Positions 1 through 11,426 of a DNA stretch of 64,000 bases are shown piece after piece; positions within the stretch are counted from its first letter, which is position 1; each line of letters starts with the position of its first letter. Under the pieces are notes generated by a model that saw only the letters and a program-made list of their open reading frames with translations, was not told where the DNA came from and ran no database searches. This stretch comes from Petunia secreta. Taxonomy: Eukaryota > Streptophyta > Magnoliopsida > Solanales > Solanaceae. The stretch is from positions 7,382,501 through 7,446,500 of the forward strand of contig JARKIP010000065.1 of the NCBI GenBank assembly GCA_029990175.1, written 5' to 3'. The position numbers and the translations under genes were made by a program.

Positions 1-1212
1 TCCAATAGTGAGGATTTTATAAACTAAAGAACAGTAATTAAATGGTAGAAGTGAATTCAAGCAATGGAGCAAAACTTGGTTGTTATCAGTAATAAGGAGA
101 CGGTCCAGGGTCAGAGTTACGAACAATCCAGTTGAGTTTTCCAATTGATTCCACTTCTTAAATCCCGGATTACTAACTAACAGATTAAATGTACCCGTGA
201 AAACCTTTCGATTCTTCACGGTCTATGCAGGCTACTCCAATCTCTATATGTCTATGGGTTGAATTGCGTGCACGCATTAACGAATTCTGCAATGAGTTAA
301 ACTAGGCGAGCAAGTATATGTCTATCCTACTCACAAATTGGTTCCCCGATGCCCGGGTTCACAAACTAGTCCTATTCTTTCTTATTACGTAATTAAATTC
401 CCTCTTTCGAGTTCAATCTAAAAACCATAGATAATGCGTAATAATCGGGCCCTGACAATTACACAAGTGAAATCAAGAAAGAATAAGCAACCCGTTTATG
501 AGATTCAATTAATGGAAATCAATCTTCAAACATCAACTTTCATGAAATACTCTAACCCTAGAGCGATAGATTTAGCCACGCATACTCATAATAACAACAA
601 AAGGAATTGATGTAATAATGAAATAATGATGTAATAGATTAATGGAAGGAAGAAAAACCCTTGTCCAAGATGTTATGAGCTCTCCAATTTGCTCCAAAGT
701 CTGAAATCCTATCAAAAACTAAGTAAAAGAGTATTTATAGAGTTTACAAACACCTAGTAATAAGTTAGACCCAAGCCTAGACGAAATAGGAAGTAAAAAT
801 CCGCTCCAGGGGCGCTATAACGGGCGCCCCGCGCCACGATCGCGCTGAAACAACCAGTGAACATCGAACTTTGGGCGCTTTTGGGGCGCCCCACGTGGGA
901 AAAAGCGCCAGGCACTGGGCGCTATAAGTGGCGCCCCACGTGCCCCAAAGCGCCAGTGCAATTTCCTGTTTCCTTTGCTCCTTTGCTCGCTTCGTGTCGT
1001 GCCTTCGTGTGGTCGATCCAATCCTCAATCAAAATCCAATCTTTTCTTGCTCGATCATGCTCTTTAAAGCTCCAATTGCACTGCATAACAACCTACATAC
1101 ACACGACATAAAATTAGTACAAAACAACATTCATAAACTATAAAACGAGCGAATAACAAGCTCAAACATGCGGAAATATTAAGGAAACATTGGCATAAAA
1201 TGCCAAACATCA
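1..1212 (-). repeat. 3' LTR of copy A (partial)
   Basis: Aligns with the LTRs of copy B (31992-33300 and 37567-38900). It ends on the plus strand in aaacatca at 1212, followed by ccaccccacactt, which on the minus strand is the purine-rich tract. A TATAAATA box on the minus strand lies at 732-739. Upstream of it (800-960) is a strongly GC-rich block with repeated GCGCC/GGCGC motifs and two CACGTG G-box cores at 892-897 and 937-942. Roughly the last 130 bp of the LTR lie beyond the window start. Confidence 0.85.
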
Positions 1213-3393
1213 CCACCCCACACTTGACCCTTTGCTCGCCCTCGAGCAAGTCACAACTAACTTCCCAACCTAGGTAGAACAGGTCTGCCTATGACTATGG
1301 TTGATACCGATCATTGAAAAAATGCACACATGACTACTATGGATCCACAAACATGCCAACAATTTAACAAACTCAAAAATATGAGAACAACCACCCCAAA
1401 ATAGCTCAAATGCACAGACTCAACTCATTGCAACCATGCTCCTACAAAATCTCACCTATCTACTCAACCAAGAAGCCATCAACTTCACCTATTTCATGCA
1501 AACCATGTGCCCTCACCAATATGAAGCAAAAGAGTGCCCCCCCCCCCCCAAAGATCACACACAACAATAAATATCATGAATAGAACGGGGCAATAACAAA
1601 CGAATTCACTCACTCTCATGAAAGTCTCACATGTCACACACAATGTACCATAGGCTTGCCCGTAGTGTAGGACTCCACTAATATAAGCTCACTCTAATCG
1701 GGATTAACTAGGACTTTAAAAAGGTCGTAATGTAGGCTAAGGGGCGGGTAGGATACATATGGGTAATAGTGACTACCTCCCTAAGCACTTTAATACATCA
1801 CAATTATTTCAAACACAATTCTCATCAAAGCCACCCAATCAACAACTTTCACACACACCTTCTCAACAAGTAGCAATTTTTCTTTTAAGCACACACTAGC
1901 AAGGAATGGATATTCTTTTATCTTTATTTCTTTTTCACAATTTTTTTTTCAATTTTTCTCTTTTTTTTTCTTTTTCGATTTCATTACTTTTCAACCTTGC
2001 CAATGCTCATAAACAACTACTACACAATTCATTCAAGTATTCCCCTTCATTAGTTCCACTCAAAAACCGCCCAAAATTCAACCACAACTCCACAATAATA
2101 TCACAATGTCAACTAAAGTGCTTAAGGAGTAAAGGGCCAAAAGAGAACAATTTAGAACAAGTGGGTAGGCTTGGGGTGTGGGTGCCAACAAAAAGGTCAA
2201 AGAATTCACAACAATCAAGTCAAGGTGTATATGTAAGGGTAGGCAAATTAAGAGAATGCCTATATCATTTCCCGACTAGAGAAAACCTAGGATTTCGCTT
2301 TGCACACACACGGAGCAAGTTCTAGACATTAATATGCAAACATGGAGCAAACAAGAATATGCCTCACACACACATTGCACATGATCCACACAAAAAGGCT
2401 CCATCAACAACTCTCAATCAAGCATTTAGAGTGCAACTTGTGAAAATTAAGCACTAATGTACAAAGGTTCACAACAAAGTCAAGCAAGTGGACTCAAGTA
2501 TCTCAAGGGGATCGTTCCATTTTTTTTTCTAGGCATGCATCACAATTTAAAACCAAAAGACACCACAAATAGCACATGCAACAAGTTCAAGTCCACCGGT
2601 ATCAAACAAATCAAAGGCACTTAGCATTCCACCTATTTTCTTTTTCTAGGGCCACCTATAACTAACTACTCTAATCCTAAAAATAAAAAACTACCCGATT
2701 CAAAGGCCTCCCCGTGGAAAAGAACCGAGGCCATAAGAAAAACCACGGGGTTGATGACATGTACCACTAATAAAAACTAAAAGGAGAATCTTTTTGTAAT
2801 TTTTCATTGGTTTTCTAAATTTTTTTTTCATATATTAAAGCAAGAAACAAATTAAAATAAAGTCAAGTGACAAAAGAAAATCCTACGGTACATTCATCCC
2901 TAACCTCAAAAATAAATAAAAGGGTAGTTCCCCACCCCACACTTAAACTAAGCACTGTCCTCAGTGCTAAAAATAAGAAAGTGCAAGGTAAAGAAAACTT
3001 CCCTGAAGACTCTAGTCCTTGGTGCTAGCATCCTCCAAGCTTCCATATAGTATGAGGTACTCAGACTTCCCTCATCAGGTCATCAATATTAGGCAAGGGT
3101 GAGGACACCCCACACTTAGCCTCGACATTACATGAACCTGCAATCCAAGGAAAAATAAAAACTACGTAACACTATAAATGAAATAATGCAAGTAAAAACT
3201 CGGGTTGCCTCCCGAGAAGCGCCTTAGTTAACGTCGTGGCACGACGACACTTTTTGCTCACTTCCAGCATTTACGTCTTCTCTTCTTACGACGAACTTTT
3301 GCTTTCTTCCCTTCTTTGAGAGAACCCCTCTTCAACTTCACATTTGGTGTACTTCCATGTTCTTGACTGACTGACACATTCGATCATAGAGCA
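1213..3393 (-). other. Non-coding 3' half of copy A
   Basis: About 2.2 kb between protease and 3' LTR, where pol and env-like genes would sit in an autonomous Athila. No usable reading frame is present, yet the order of sequence matches 33301-35385 of copy B. It holds a poly-C run near 1540, T-rich tracts near 1930-1980, and two inverted repeats close to the protease end: ctcggg/cccgag (3199-3216) and the 15-bp palindrome cgtcgtg-g-cacgacg (3232-3246). Confidence 0.75.
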
Positions 3394-4722
3394 CTATTCA
3401 ACCTTAGCTATGTGCTCCTTCTCAGTATACACCTTGAAAGTAACCTTTTCTCCATGCGCTCTAACAGTCATCTCACCCAGCTCCATGTCAATAATTGCCT
3501 TCGAAGTGACTAAGAATGGTCTCCCCAAAATGATTGGAGCTTCTCGGTCCTCTTCATAATCTAGGACTACAGAATCAGCAGAGAATATAAACTTACCAAC
3601 TTTAAGCAACACATCCTCCAACTTACCATCAGGGTGAGTGAGTAATCCATCCACCATTTTTAGAGTAATTGAAGAAGGCTTGATTGCTCCTAGCCCTAAC
3701 CTTTTTCAAATAGAGAGAGGCATGAGATTTATGCTCGCACCCAGATCACACAATGCACCAGTGATATTATGCCCTCCAATGGTGTAAGGAATAGTAAACC
3801 TCCCAGGATCTTGAAGTTTTGGAGGTAGCTTGCTCAAGATTGTGCTACACTCCTCAACTAACTCAACTGTATCTATCTCTTGAGGCTTTTTCTTCTTGAC
3901 TAAAATCTCTTTTAAGAACTTCATAAAGGATGGCATCAATTCAAACCTATCAGTCAAAGGAATATTAACCTGAAGTTCTTTCAACATACTCACAAATTTT
4001 TGATACTGGGCCAGATCCTTCGATGGTATAAGTCTCTGCGGGAATGGTGGAGGCGGCAGAGGTGCCTCCTTTCTCTCTTCTTTCTTCTTTACCTTCTCCA
4101 CTTTTTCAACTTTTTCTATTTCAGCTCTCTCCTCGGACTTGGCCATCAGCTCTCCACCTTCAATTAAAGTCACTGCAAGACATTGTTCAGGCTCTTTTTT
4201 AACAGTGCTTATTTCTCCCACCAACTTCCCCAACTGGTGCTCCAGGTTCTTATGAGCATTGGCAATATCTTGTATGGCCACTGCATGGGCTGCAGTGCCA
4301 GCTATCATTCTCTGCTGGCCCACCATTATCTGCTTTAGCATATCTTCAACTGAACTGCTAACCTGCTGTGGTGGAGCTGGAAGTGGGTGGTAATTATTCG
4401 GGGCTCTCGTATTGCCTTGATAATAAGCATTACCAAACTGATTTTGACCCTGCAGCCTGTTTTGATTACCCACGTAATAAACTGACTCTGGATTAGAGGA
4501 GCAAACCTCTGTAGCATGGTCTTGACCACAAACCTCACAAAAACTCTGGAGTTGTTGCACTAAAGCCACTGGTTGCTGAGTCTTTGGCAGAGCTAGCTTG
4601 CTAATTTGATTGGAAATAACATCCATCCTCGCCCTTAGCTCTGAAACTGCATCTAACTGAAGTACCCCTGCAGATTTCTGCGTAATAGCTCTACCATCTC
4701 CCTGCCAATCAGGATTGCCCTG
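3394..4722 (-). pseudogene. gag-protease fragment of copy A
   Basis: Reading the minus strand from 4722: the C-terminal part of gag with a CX2CX4HX4C-like knuckle (CEVCGQDHATEVC, near 4500-4540), a Q/P-rich stretch, a charged K/E-rich stretch, then an aspartic protease domain. The protease active-site region reads CDLGASINLMP (near 3720-3760) and its C-terminal motif ILGRPFLV lies near 3510-3540. A one-base loss at about 3703-3708 turns SIFKSLGLG of copy B into a stop, separating the two protease halves. The gag N-terminus is lost at the 4722 junction. It would have made particle protein and maturation protease; now it is a relic. Family assignment is firm at the Ty3/Gypsy level and likely for Athila. 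Confidence 0.82.
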
Positions 4723-5257
4723 CCACAGAACCAGAGAACGAACCAGGTGCTTTCTTAGGTTCCTTGGCAGGTTCAGCAGATTTTTCTTCTCCCTTGTCAC
4801 CTACAGTCTTTTCTACCACAGGAACAGGTTCCTCGACAGGATTCCCAGTTTCTTTTGCAACAACATCAACCTCTATTTCAACGACCTTTTTAATATTTTC
4901 TACAACTCCCTCCTCCTTCTGTCCAACTACAGATATAATAGGCTCTCCTAAATCTACAGGCACAGAAGCTAAACTAGTATCGACAACTACAGTACCAGTA
5001 GGAGAATTGGGGTTTACCTCTTCAGTTTCTTGAACGTGTTTTTGAACCGTTTCAATGACCCCTTCATCCGTACCAGCAACTGGAACATCTTCCCCCTTAC
5101 TAGTTGCTTCATCCAACTTCTTCTGCCTTAATTGAGCGAACTTTTTCGCCACAGCTACGGAGCGACTCGCAGCTAGTTTCCTTGCCTTTTGATTTAGTTT
5201 CAAAATTTTGGGTTTAGGAGATGAAGGTTGTGAGACAATTTTGGAACTTGTCGACAT
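4723..5257 (-). pseudogene. Extra reading frame downstream of SIRE pol, truncated
   Basis: An open frame of about 178 codons starts at ATG 5257 (minus) and runs into the junction with copy A. It is rich in Val, Glu, Lys and Pro, begins with a Ser/Pro/Lys-rich stretch (MSTSSKIVSQPSSPKPK), and has no obvious signal peptide, membrane segment or catalytic motif. Its place, 0.5 kb beyond RNase H and on the same strand, is where SIRE elements have an env-like or otherwise uncharacterised third frame. The last few codons are read from gag-element DNA, so the natural C-terminus is lost. I do not recognise a function. Confidence 0.5.
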
Positions 5258-5793
5258 TTTTACAGAGTGTTGTGTTTTAAGAGATAGAAGGGAAAGTATT
5301 GAGAGAGTTCTTTTCTTTTTGCCAATAGAAACAATGTTTCTTGATCACTTAGTGGAATAGGGAAGGGTATAGGTATATCGGGAAGGGGAACGGGTTGATG
5401 GAACACAAAAAAGCTGCTATTAATTATGACGCATAGGAACTGACGCCAGCATGGCTCAAAGTATTTGAATTTTAAAAGCTTACACTATTCCGGCGCCAAG
5501 TGAGGATGATTGGTAACAATTTAGGCCACGTAAGACAACGTTACACTCGGTAAGTGATATAGAATGTGTACCTGAATGTCCATGCACCAGTTTCTTCAGT
5601 TATATCCCTTATCACAAAGATTTGCAGGTTCCACACAGGTTAGCAAGCAAAACAATTAAGTTTTCATATGTAGAATCAACTAAGCAAACTTAAGCTACGT
5701 AAAACAAGGAAACTTCACTAGCCAATCATTGGGAGAACCAGGTACTGCTACGTTCACCGTATCTTGGTCATCCCTAGCTCAAGCCTGTTCTTT
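5258..5793 (-). other. Spacer between SIRE pol and the third frame
   Basis: About 0.5 kb with stops in all frames. The sequence continues SIRE-like non-coding DNA after the pol stop at 5794. I see no LTR, tRNA or hairpin in it. Confidence 0.5.
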
Positions 5794-8700
5794 TCAAATT
5801 GTACCCCTGTTCAATGCCTTAGTGAAGGTATCAGCAATTTGGTCCTCAGTCCTGCAAAAGTTCATAGTAATTAGGCCATTCTCAACATTGTCCCTTAAAA
5901 AGTGATGCCTAATATTAATGTGCTTTGTTCTCTTGTGCTGGACCGGGTTCTTGGCAATATTGACTGCACTGGTATTGTCACAAAAGATTGGAACTGGTCC
6001 ACACTTGATTCCAAAGTCCTCCAGCTGCTGCTTGATCCATAATAACTATGAACAACATAAAGCAGCTGCAACATATTCAGCTTCAGTTGTGGATAATGCC
6101 ACTGAATTTTGCTTCTTTGTAGCCCACGAAACTAAACAAGGACCTAGGAAGTGTGCCATCCCAGATGTACTTTTCCTATCAACCAAGTGACCAGCATAGT
6201 CAGCATCTGCATATCCAATTAGATCAAAGTTCCACCTTTTGGGTACCATAAACCAAGATCTTGATTTCTTTTCAAATATCTCAAGATTCTCTTGACTGCA
6301 GTTATGTGTGACTCCTTTGGTTTTGACTGGAACCTTGCACACAACCTCACACTATAAACAATATCTAGACGACTTGCAGTTAAATACAGAAAAGAACCAA
6401 TCATTCCTCTGTACTTAGTTTCATCAATTGAAGCACCAGTTTCATCCAGATTTATCTTTGTTCTAGGAGCAATTGGTGTGTTCATATCCTTAGCAGACTT
6501 CATATCATACTTCCTTAATAGCTCTTTGATGTACTTCTGCTGGTGGATCATTGTGCCTTCCTGAAATTGCTTGATTTGTAAGCCTAAGAAGAAATTTAGC
6601 TCACCCATCATACTCATCTCAAACTCACTTCCCATCAGGTCGGCAAACTCCTTGCAAAGGTTCTCATTTGTAGCACCAAAGATGATGTCGTCTACATACA
6701 CTTGAACAATCAGCAGGTCCTTGGCTTTCTTCCTTAAAAACAAGGTATTGTCTATTTTACCTCTTGTAAACTCATTCTTCAATAAGAACCCAGACAATCT
6801 TTCATACCAAGTCCTAGGAGCCTGTTTCAACCCATACAGTGCTTTGTCAAGTTTGTAGACATGATCAGGAAACTCTGTACTCTCAAAGCCAGGTGGTTGA
6901 ACCACATACACCTCTTCATTCAAATAACCATTAAGGAAAGCACTCTTCACGTTCATCTGATACAGCTTAAACTCTATGTAAGCTGCAAAAGCAATAAGCA
7001 TCCTAATGGCCTCCATTCTAGCAACAGGTACAAAGGTTTCATCATAATCAATTCCTTCTTCTTGACTATAACCTTGAACCACCAGTCTTGCCTTGTTCCT
7101 TGTTACTATGCCATATTCATCCAGTTTGTTTCTAAAGATCCATTTATTAGCAATGATGGATCTGTTCGCTGGTCGAGGGACCAGATGCCATACCTTACTT
7201 CGTTCAAACTGATGAAGTTCCTCTTGCATAGCAATCACCAAGTCTGGATCCTCAAGTGCTTCACGTACATTCTTTGGTTCGATTGAGGACAGAAACTCAA
7301 AGAATACACAGAAGTTCTTCAAAGCTCTTCTAGTAACAACTCCGGTGTTTCGATCAGACATGAGGTTCTCCAGTGTATGAGAGCTTTGATATCTCAAAGG
7401 TTTAGGTTGAATCTGCTGAGTGTCGTTTCCTGGAGGAGCTGAGCCATCTAAGTCCTCTTCATCTTGCTCTTCAGTTCCCCCTGTCTGATTGCCTTCCAGT
7501 TCCCCCTGAGGTTGATTCTTATCATCATGATTATCTTTAACCCCATTCAGATTCTCAGGGTCTTCAACAGGTTCATCTCTTGCAAGACCGATCTCCTGAT
7601 CATCATCTTCTTATCTGTTTATAACACTTTCAAATTCATCAAATACCACGTACGCACTTTCTTCTACAGTTATGGTTCTCTTTTTGAACACTTTATAAGC
7701 TATACTTTGTGAAGAATATCCCAAGAAGATGGCTTCATCACTTCTAGCATCAAACTTCCCTAGAGGTTCTTTCCCATTGTTATGCACGAAACACTTGTAC
7801 CCAAAGGCTCTGAGATGTGCAATATTAGGTTTCCTGCCTCTAATCAGCTCATAGGGAGTTTTCTCTAACAAAGGATGGATAGAACATCGATTCAGCAAGT
7901 AGCAAGCAGTGTTGATTGCTTCAACCAAAAAATTCTTCGATAGACCGCTTGGCAACAACATTGTTCTAGCCATGTCCTCTGAGGATCTGTTCTTCCTTTC
8001 AACTACACCATTCTGCTGAGGGGTCCTTGGTGCAGAGAAGTTTTGATTCACACCATGTTTGTTACAATATTAAGAAAAATTAGCATTCTCAAATTCTGTA
8101 CCATGGTCGGACCTTATACACACTAGTAGCAACCCCAGTTTCTTCTGATTGATTCTGACCCAGTCCTCGAACATATCATATGCTTCATCTTTAGATCTCA
8201 GGAACAAGGTCCATGTGTATTTGGAGTAATCATCAACTATTACCATTACGAACCTCTCACCTCATCTGCTCCTTACCCTCATTGGTCCACACAAGTCCAT
8301 GTGAACCAGCTCAAGTGGTTTCAATGTACTAACCACTTTCTTTGACTTGAATGAAGATCTTACATGATTCCCCCTCACACAAGCATCACAAATCTTGATT
8401 TCATTGAACCTCTTGCTTGGTATTCCACGAACCAGGTCCTTTGACACCAACTTATTCAATTGAGTCAAGCTTGCATGTCCTAGTCTCTTGTGCCACAACT
8501 GACTATCATTCTCTAGCACATTCAGACAAGTCAAATTATTCTCAGGAAGAGAACCTAATGTAGCCTTGTACACATTATTAGCTCATTTCCCTTCCATTAT
8601 CACTTCACCAATCTGCAGGTTCTTTACAGTGCAACCTACAGAAGTGAAACTCACTGAGTTTCCTCTACCACATAGTTGAGAGATACTTAGAAGATTGTGC

Positions 8701-8900
8701 CTCAATTCATCCACACAGAGTACATTATCAATAGCATGATTGAGGGATCTCCTAACTTTTCCAATTCCAACAATTTCACCGCTCTTGCCTCCTCCAAAAG
8801 CCACACTACCCCCTTGAAATGCTGCGAGTGAGAGAAAGTTTCTTCTATCTCCTGTCATGTGCCTGAAACACCCACTATCAAGAATCTAGCTCGGGTTGTT
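5794..8900 (-). pseudogene. SIRE pol: protease, integrase, RT, RNase H
   Basis: From right to left on the minus strand: protease with DSGCFRHMTGD (about 8850-8885); integrase HHCC finger (WHKRLGH ... CDAC, 8390-8500) and core (DLCGPM, 8290); the TPQQNGVVERKN motif (near 8000); reverse transcriptase 6219-7397 with YVDD (near 6690); RNase H with ADADYAG (6190-6210) and CDNTSAV (5970). Pol ends at TGA 5794-5796. Breaks: at least four frame changes or stops (near 8580, 8260-8050, 7611, 6342-6219 and 6045). The first catalytic Asp of RT reads Asn (QMNVKSAFLNG where the family has QMDV). The product would have copied and integrated the element in cytoplasmic particles; it cannot do so now. Confidence 0.85.
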
Positions 8901-9038
8901 CCATCTCACTCCAGCCTGCAAAATAAAATCAAGGGTTAGTAACAGGAACCCAGACAAGCTTGGTTCCCTTTTTGTTATCGAATGGATGAATTAAATCTTT
9001 TCTATCCCAATAAGGTAAAACCGATTTTTTATTCTTTT

Positions 9039-10417
9039 TCACTGCTCCTTTTGCAACACTGCATTCATTCTTAATATATGTCCAGTCTTACCATACAAGA
9101 AGCACAGTTTGTGTAGGACTTCTATTAAAGTCAGGGCAAGCAAATTCAATTCCCTAGAAGAACAAGTATGAAGTCTAATTTTCAGTTCATCGAGACTTAC
9201 CTCAGGTGTATCATCAATCGAAGGTTCACTATCAGCCATCAGTGCCAATGGAGACTCGTTTTCTAGTTCTTCTTCTTCTTCATCACTTTCACTTTCAACC
9301 GGTCCCCATGTTGCATAGAAAGCCTCTTTCTTCTTTCTCCTTAATCCTCTGAAGTTTGGAGGACATTTGGTCTTCTTAGGTTCATTCTCCTTTGAAGCTC
9401 CAGACCTTTTCCACTCAATATCCCACAATGGGCAGTCCTTTATAGCATGATCCTTCTTGTTACACTTAAAACACCCTAAGTAGTCCGGATTTTCAATTAT
9501 GTTGTTCTTGGCAGGAGTGGCTCTGGTTCTTCTTCTTTCGAAGCCTAAGGACTTTCGTACTGCATTAACTAAAGCCATCTCATGCTCAGATACTTCATAC
9601 TTAGAACCTCCAGTTGCTTCTAGAGCTAGGTTCTTCTCCTTCTTAGGTTCCACCTTCCATTCTCGTCATGATCGATCCACGTCCTAGCCTAGTGCCCGGC
9701 TTGCTTAGCTTACAAAGCTAGCTTACTAAGGTAGTTTACTTTTTCATTTTGAAAAAAGAAGGCGTACGATCGCCCCTCCAACAAGAGAAGGTATAAATAT
9801 GGAAACTTCTCTGCCATTTGGATCGGAGAATTTATAGAGGAAATCGGGTTTTAAATTCCCAGAAACCGCACGAGCTCATGGGTTTTCAGACTACCAACGA
9901 GTTCATCTAGTTCAATCTTGTCCATTTTCTTGGTCTCAATGATAGCTGTAACTTTTGACACCCATGAATCAGTTAGAATCCTGATAACCTTTTCTACTAA
10001 GTCTTCATTAGTCAGAACCATACCTAGCGACTTCATCTCGTTTGTTATGATTGTGAACCTGGTCATCATGTCCTGGATGGACTCAGATTCACCTATAGAA
10101 AATAACTCGAACATTCTTTTCAGCATTAGGACCAAGTCCACAATGATGAGCCTCTTAGCTTTTGCATTCTTCTCCACCATCTTGAAATCAGCATCCGTGT
10201 ATTCAGATATCTCCTTGGGAACAATTTGCTCGTTAGGTGGCTGTCCAACAGTTCTGCTTGGGACAAAAGGTCCATCCTTGGTAATGATCCATAGCTGGAA
10301 GTCTTCAACTTGAATAAAGTCTTCCATTCTTCCTTTTCACCAACCATAGTATTGGCCATTGAATTGAGGAGGCCTGTTGACAGATTGTCCTTCGGTGATT
10401 AGTGGTGGTGCACTCAT
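9039..10417 (-). pseudogene. SIRE gag, interrupted
   Basis: The start chosen is ATG at 10415-10417, just inside the primer site, giving MSAPPLITEGQSVNRPPQFN and then a W-to-stop change (GW*KGRMEDFI) near 10340. The middle (9867-10327) is a typical Copia gag core. After about 9866 the frame is broken by roughly 200 bp of foreign-looking DNA and resumes at 9653 with KKEKNLALEA. A CX2CX4HX4C knuckle, CFKCNKKDHAIKDC, lies near 9435-9475, followed by an acidic stretch (ESDEEEEELENES). The protein would form the particle and bind RNA. No intact copy is encoded here. Confidence 0.8.
9664..9866. other. About 200 bp of unrelated DNA inside SIRE gag
   Basis: The gag frame reads normally up to THELVR (right side) and resumes in a Lys-rich stretch at 9653 (left side). 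The block between has no gag similarity. It contains gctagc/aagcta inverted motifs (9700-9730) and a TATAAATA at about 9793. No clear terminal repeats or target duplication. The texture resembles plant organellar spacer DNA, but that is only an impression. Confidence 0.4.
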
Positions 10418-10462
10418 TGTTCAGATCCTTCTCAAGATGTTAATCTTTTTCCGAGAGAACCT

Positions 10463-10474
10463 GCTCTGATACCA
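10463..10474 (-). other. Primer binding site (tRNA-iMet), SIRE element
   Basis: Plus strand gctctgatacca equals the 3' end of plant initiator tRNA-Met including CCA, so the minus-strand RNA would pair with it. It sits two bases from the LTR edge at 10477, as expected for first-strand priming. Confidence 0.9.
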
Positions 10475-10476
10475 CT

Positions 10477-11426
10477 TGTTGCACCTGGTGCACCTATATA
10501 AGACATTAGAGGGGGGTGAATAGTGTCCTTACCCAATTTTTGAATCCTAAAACTTGCCTTTAAATTTTAATGCCTAACTTACAAAGAACCAGGTTCCTTG
10601 CAAGTTTCACCTATCTCTGAAACTAAACAAATTGCGGAAACGTAAATAACACAGAGATTTTTACGTGGAAAAATCCTTGCTCAAGGGATAAAAAACTACG
10701 ACCCAAACTCTTGGGATTTCAACTCTTCCACTAAAGGAAAATCCGAGAAAGTTTTAGACTGCAATGTAATGTAATCAAGGAACTAGAACCCCCTAGTACC
10801 TAGAACCTTCCAAGCCATACGTTAGCTGGTAAGGTCAACTGTACTTCACCTCAAAAAGTAATCTCTACTTAATGCTTCTAACCAAGCTGATAGATTACAA
10901 CTCAATAGCCAATAACAAAGAAACTAGGAAAATAGACTTGACTATGGAACTGCTCCTTCGTAAGGTTCTGCTGCTCAGTCTTTGTTCTTGCACACAAAGC
11001 TTCCCACGATCCGATTGTACTTGATATGCTCTGTTGAGATGTCTTTTATGCGTATTGAATTTGGCCAAATTAACTTGTATTTGTAGGAACTAGACTTAGC
11101 CGGATCCAACTAAGTTTAGGATTCCTTTTCCTCTTTGAAATCAATTTTAAACAAGGTTATCCATAGTTCCTTATTTAAAACCTAAGTTAATTTGCCTTAG
11201 CTCCCAATCCATTTTCGTTTAGGAACCGCGTCCTTCTCAGCACTGCTTCTTGCTTCTTCTATTTCCTGTAGGATTGGACCTTTGACTCCAGTTGTTCTCT
11301 TCTTTCCTTCTTCAACTCTGACTTGATTAATCGTTGAACAGCTGGTCTCCTCGCTTCAACTGTGAACCTTTTCGTGGTCCACTTAGCACCAGGTCCTTTG
11401 TCGTCTTCAAAACTTATCCTTCAACA
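10477..11426 (-). repeat. 5' LTR of the SIRE element
   Basis: On the minus strand the segment would begin TGTTGAAGG and end GGTGCAACA, giving TGTTG/CAACA ends. The inner edge is fixed by the adjacent primer site. The outer edge at 11426 is inferred from the inverted ends only, because the partner LTR is missing. The inner end has the gaggggggtgaatag block common near such Copia LTR ends. Length 950 bp fits SIRE-type LTRs. Confidence 0.6.

Larger units (their letters stand above)
1..4722 (-). mobile_element. Athila-related gag-only LTR element, copy A, truncated
   Basis: The segment runs collinear with the complete copy B at 31992-38900: LTR, purine tract, about 2.1 kb of non-coding DNA, then protease and gag on the minus strand. 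The 3' LTR is cut by the window start. The gag side stops abruptly at about 4722, where SIRE-type sequence begins, so the N-terminal half of gag, the primer site and the 5' LTR are missing. No reverse transcriptase or integrase lies between protease and LTR, as in copy B, so the family itself appears to lack pol (the TR-GAG type of non-autonomous element). The Athila link rests on the protease and gag sequence style and on the tRNA-Asp primer site of copy B. Confidence 0.85.
4723..11426 (-). mobile_element. SIRE-type Ty1/Copia element, 3' LTR missing
   Basis: Minus-strand order from the right: LTR (10477-11426), tRNA-iMet primer site, gag, protease, integrase, reverse transcriptase, RNase H, then an additional reading frame in the position where SIRE elements carry an env-like gene. 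The 3' LTR and purine tract are absent; the element breaks off at about 4722 inside the extra frame. Many stops and frameshifts and a changed catalytic residue show it is dead. Lineage is judged from pol sequence style (for example EEGIDYDETFVPVARMEAIR) and LTR size, not from a tree. Confidence 0.8.

Noticed and set aside
1906..2325. 139-codon plus-strand frame rich in Phe and Ser
   Set aside because: Lies antisense in the non-coding half of copy A, driven by T-rich runs, and is not kept in copy B.
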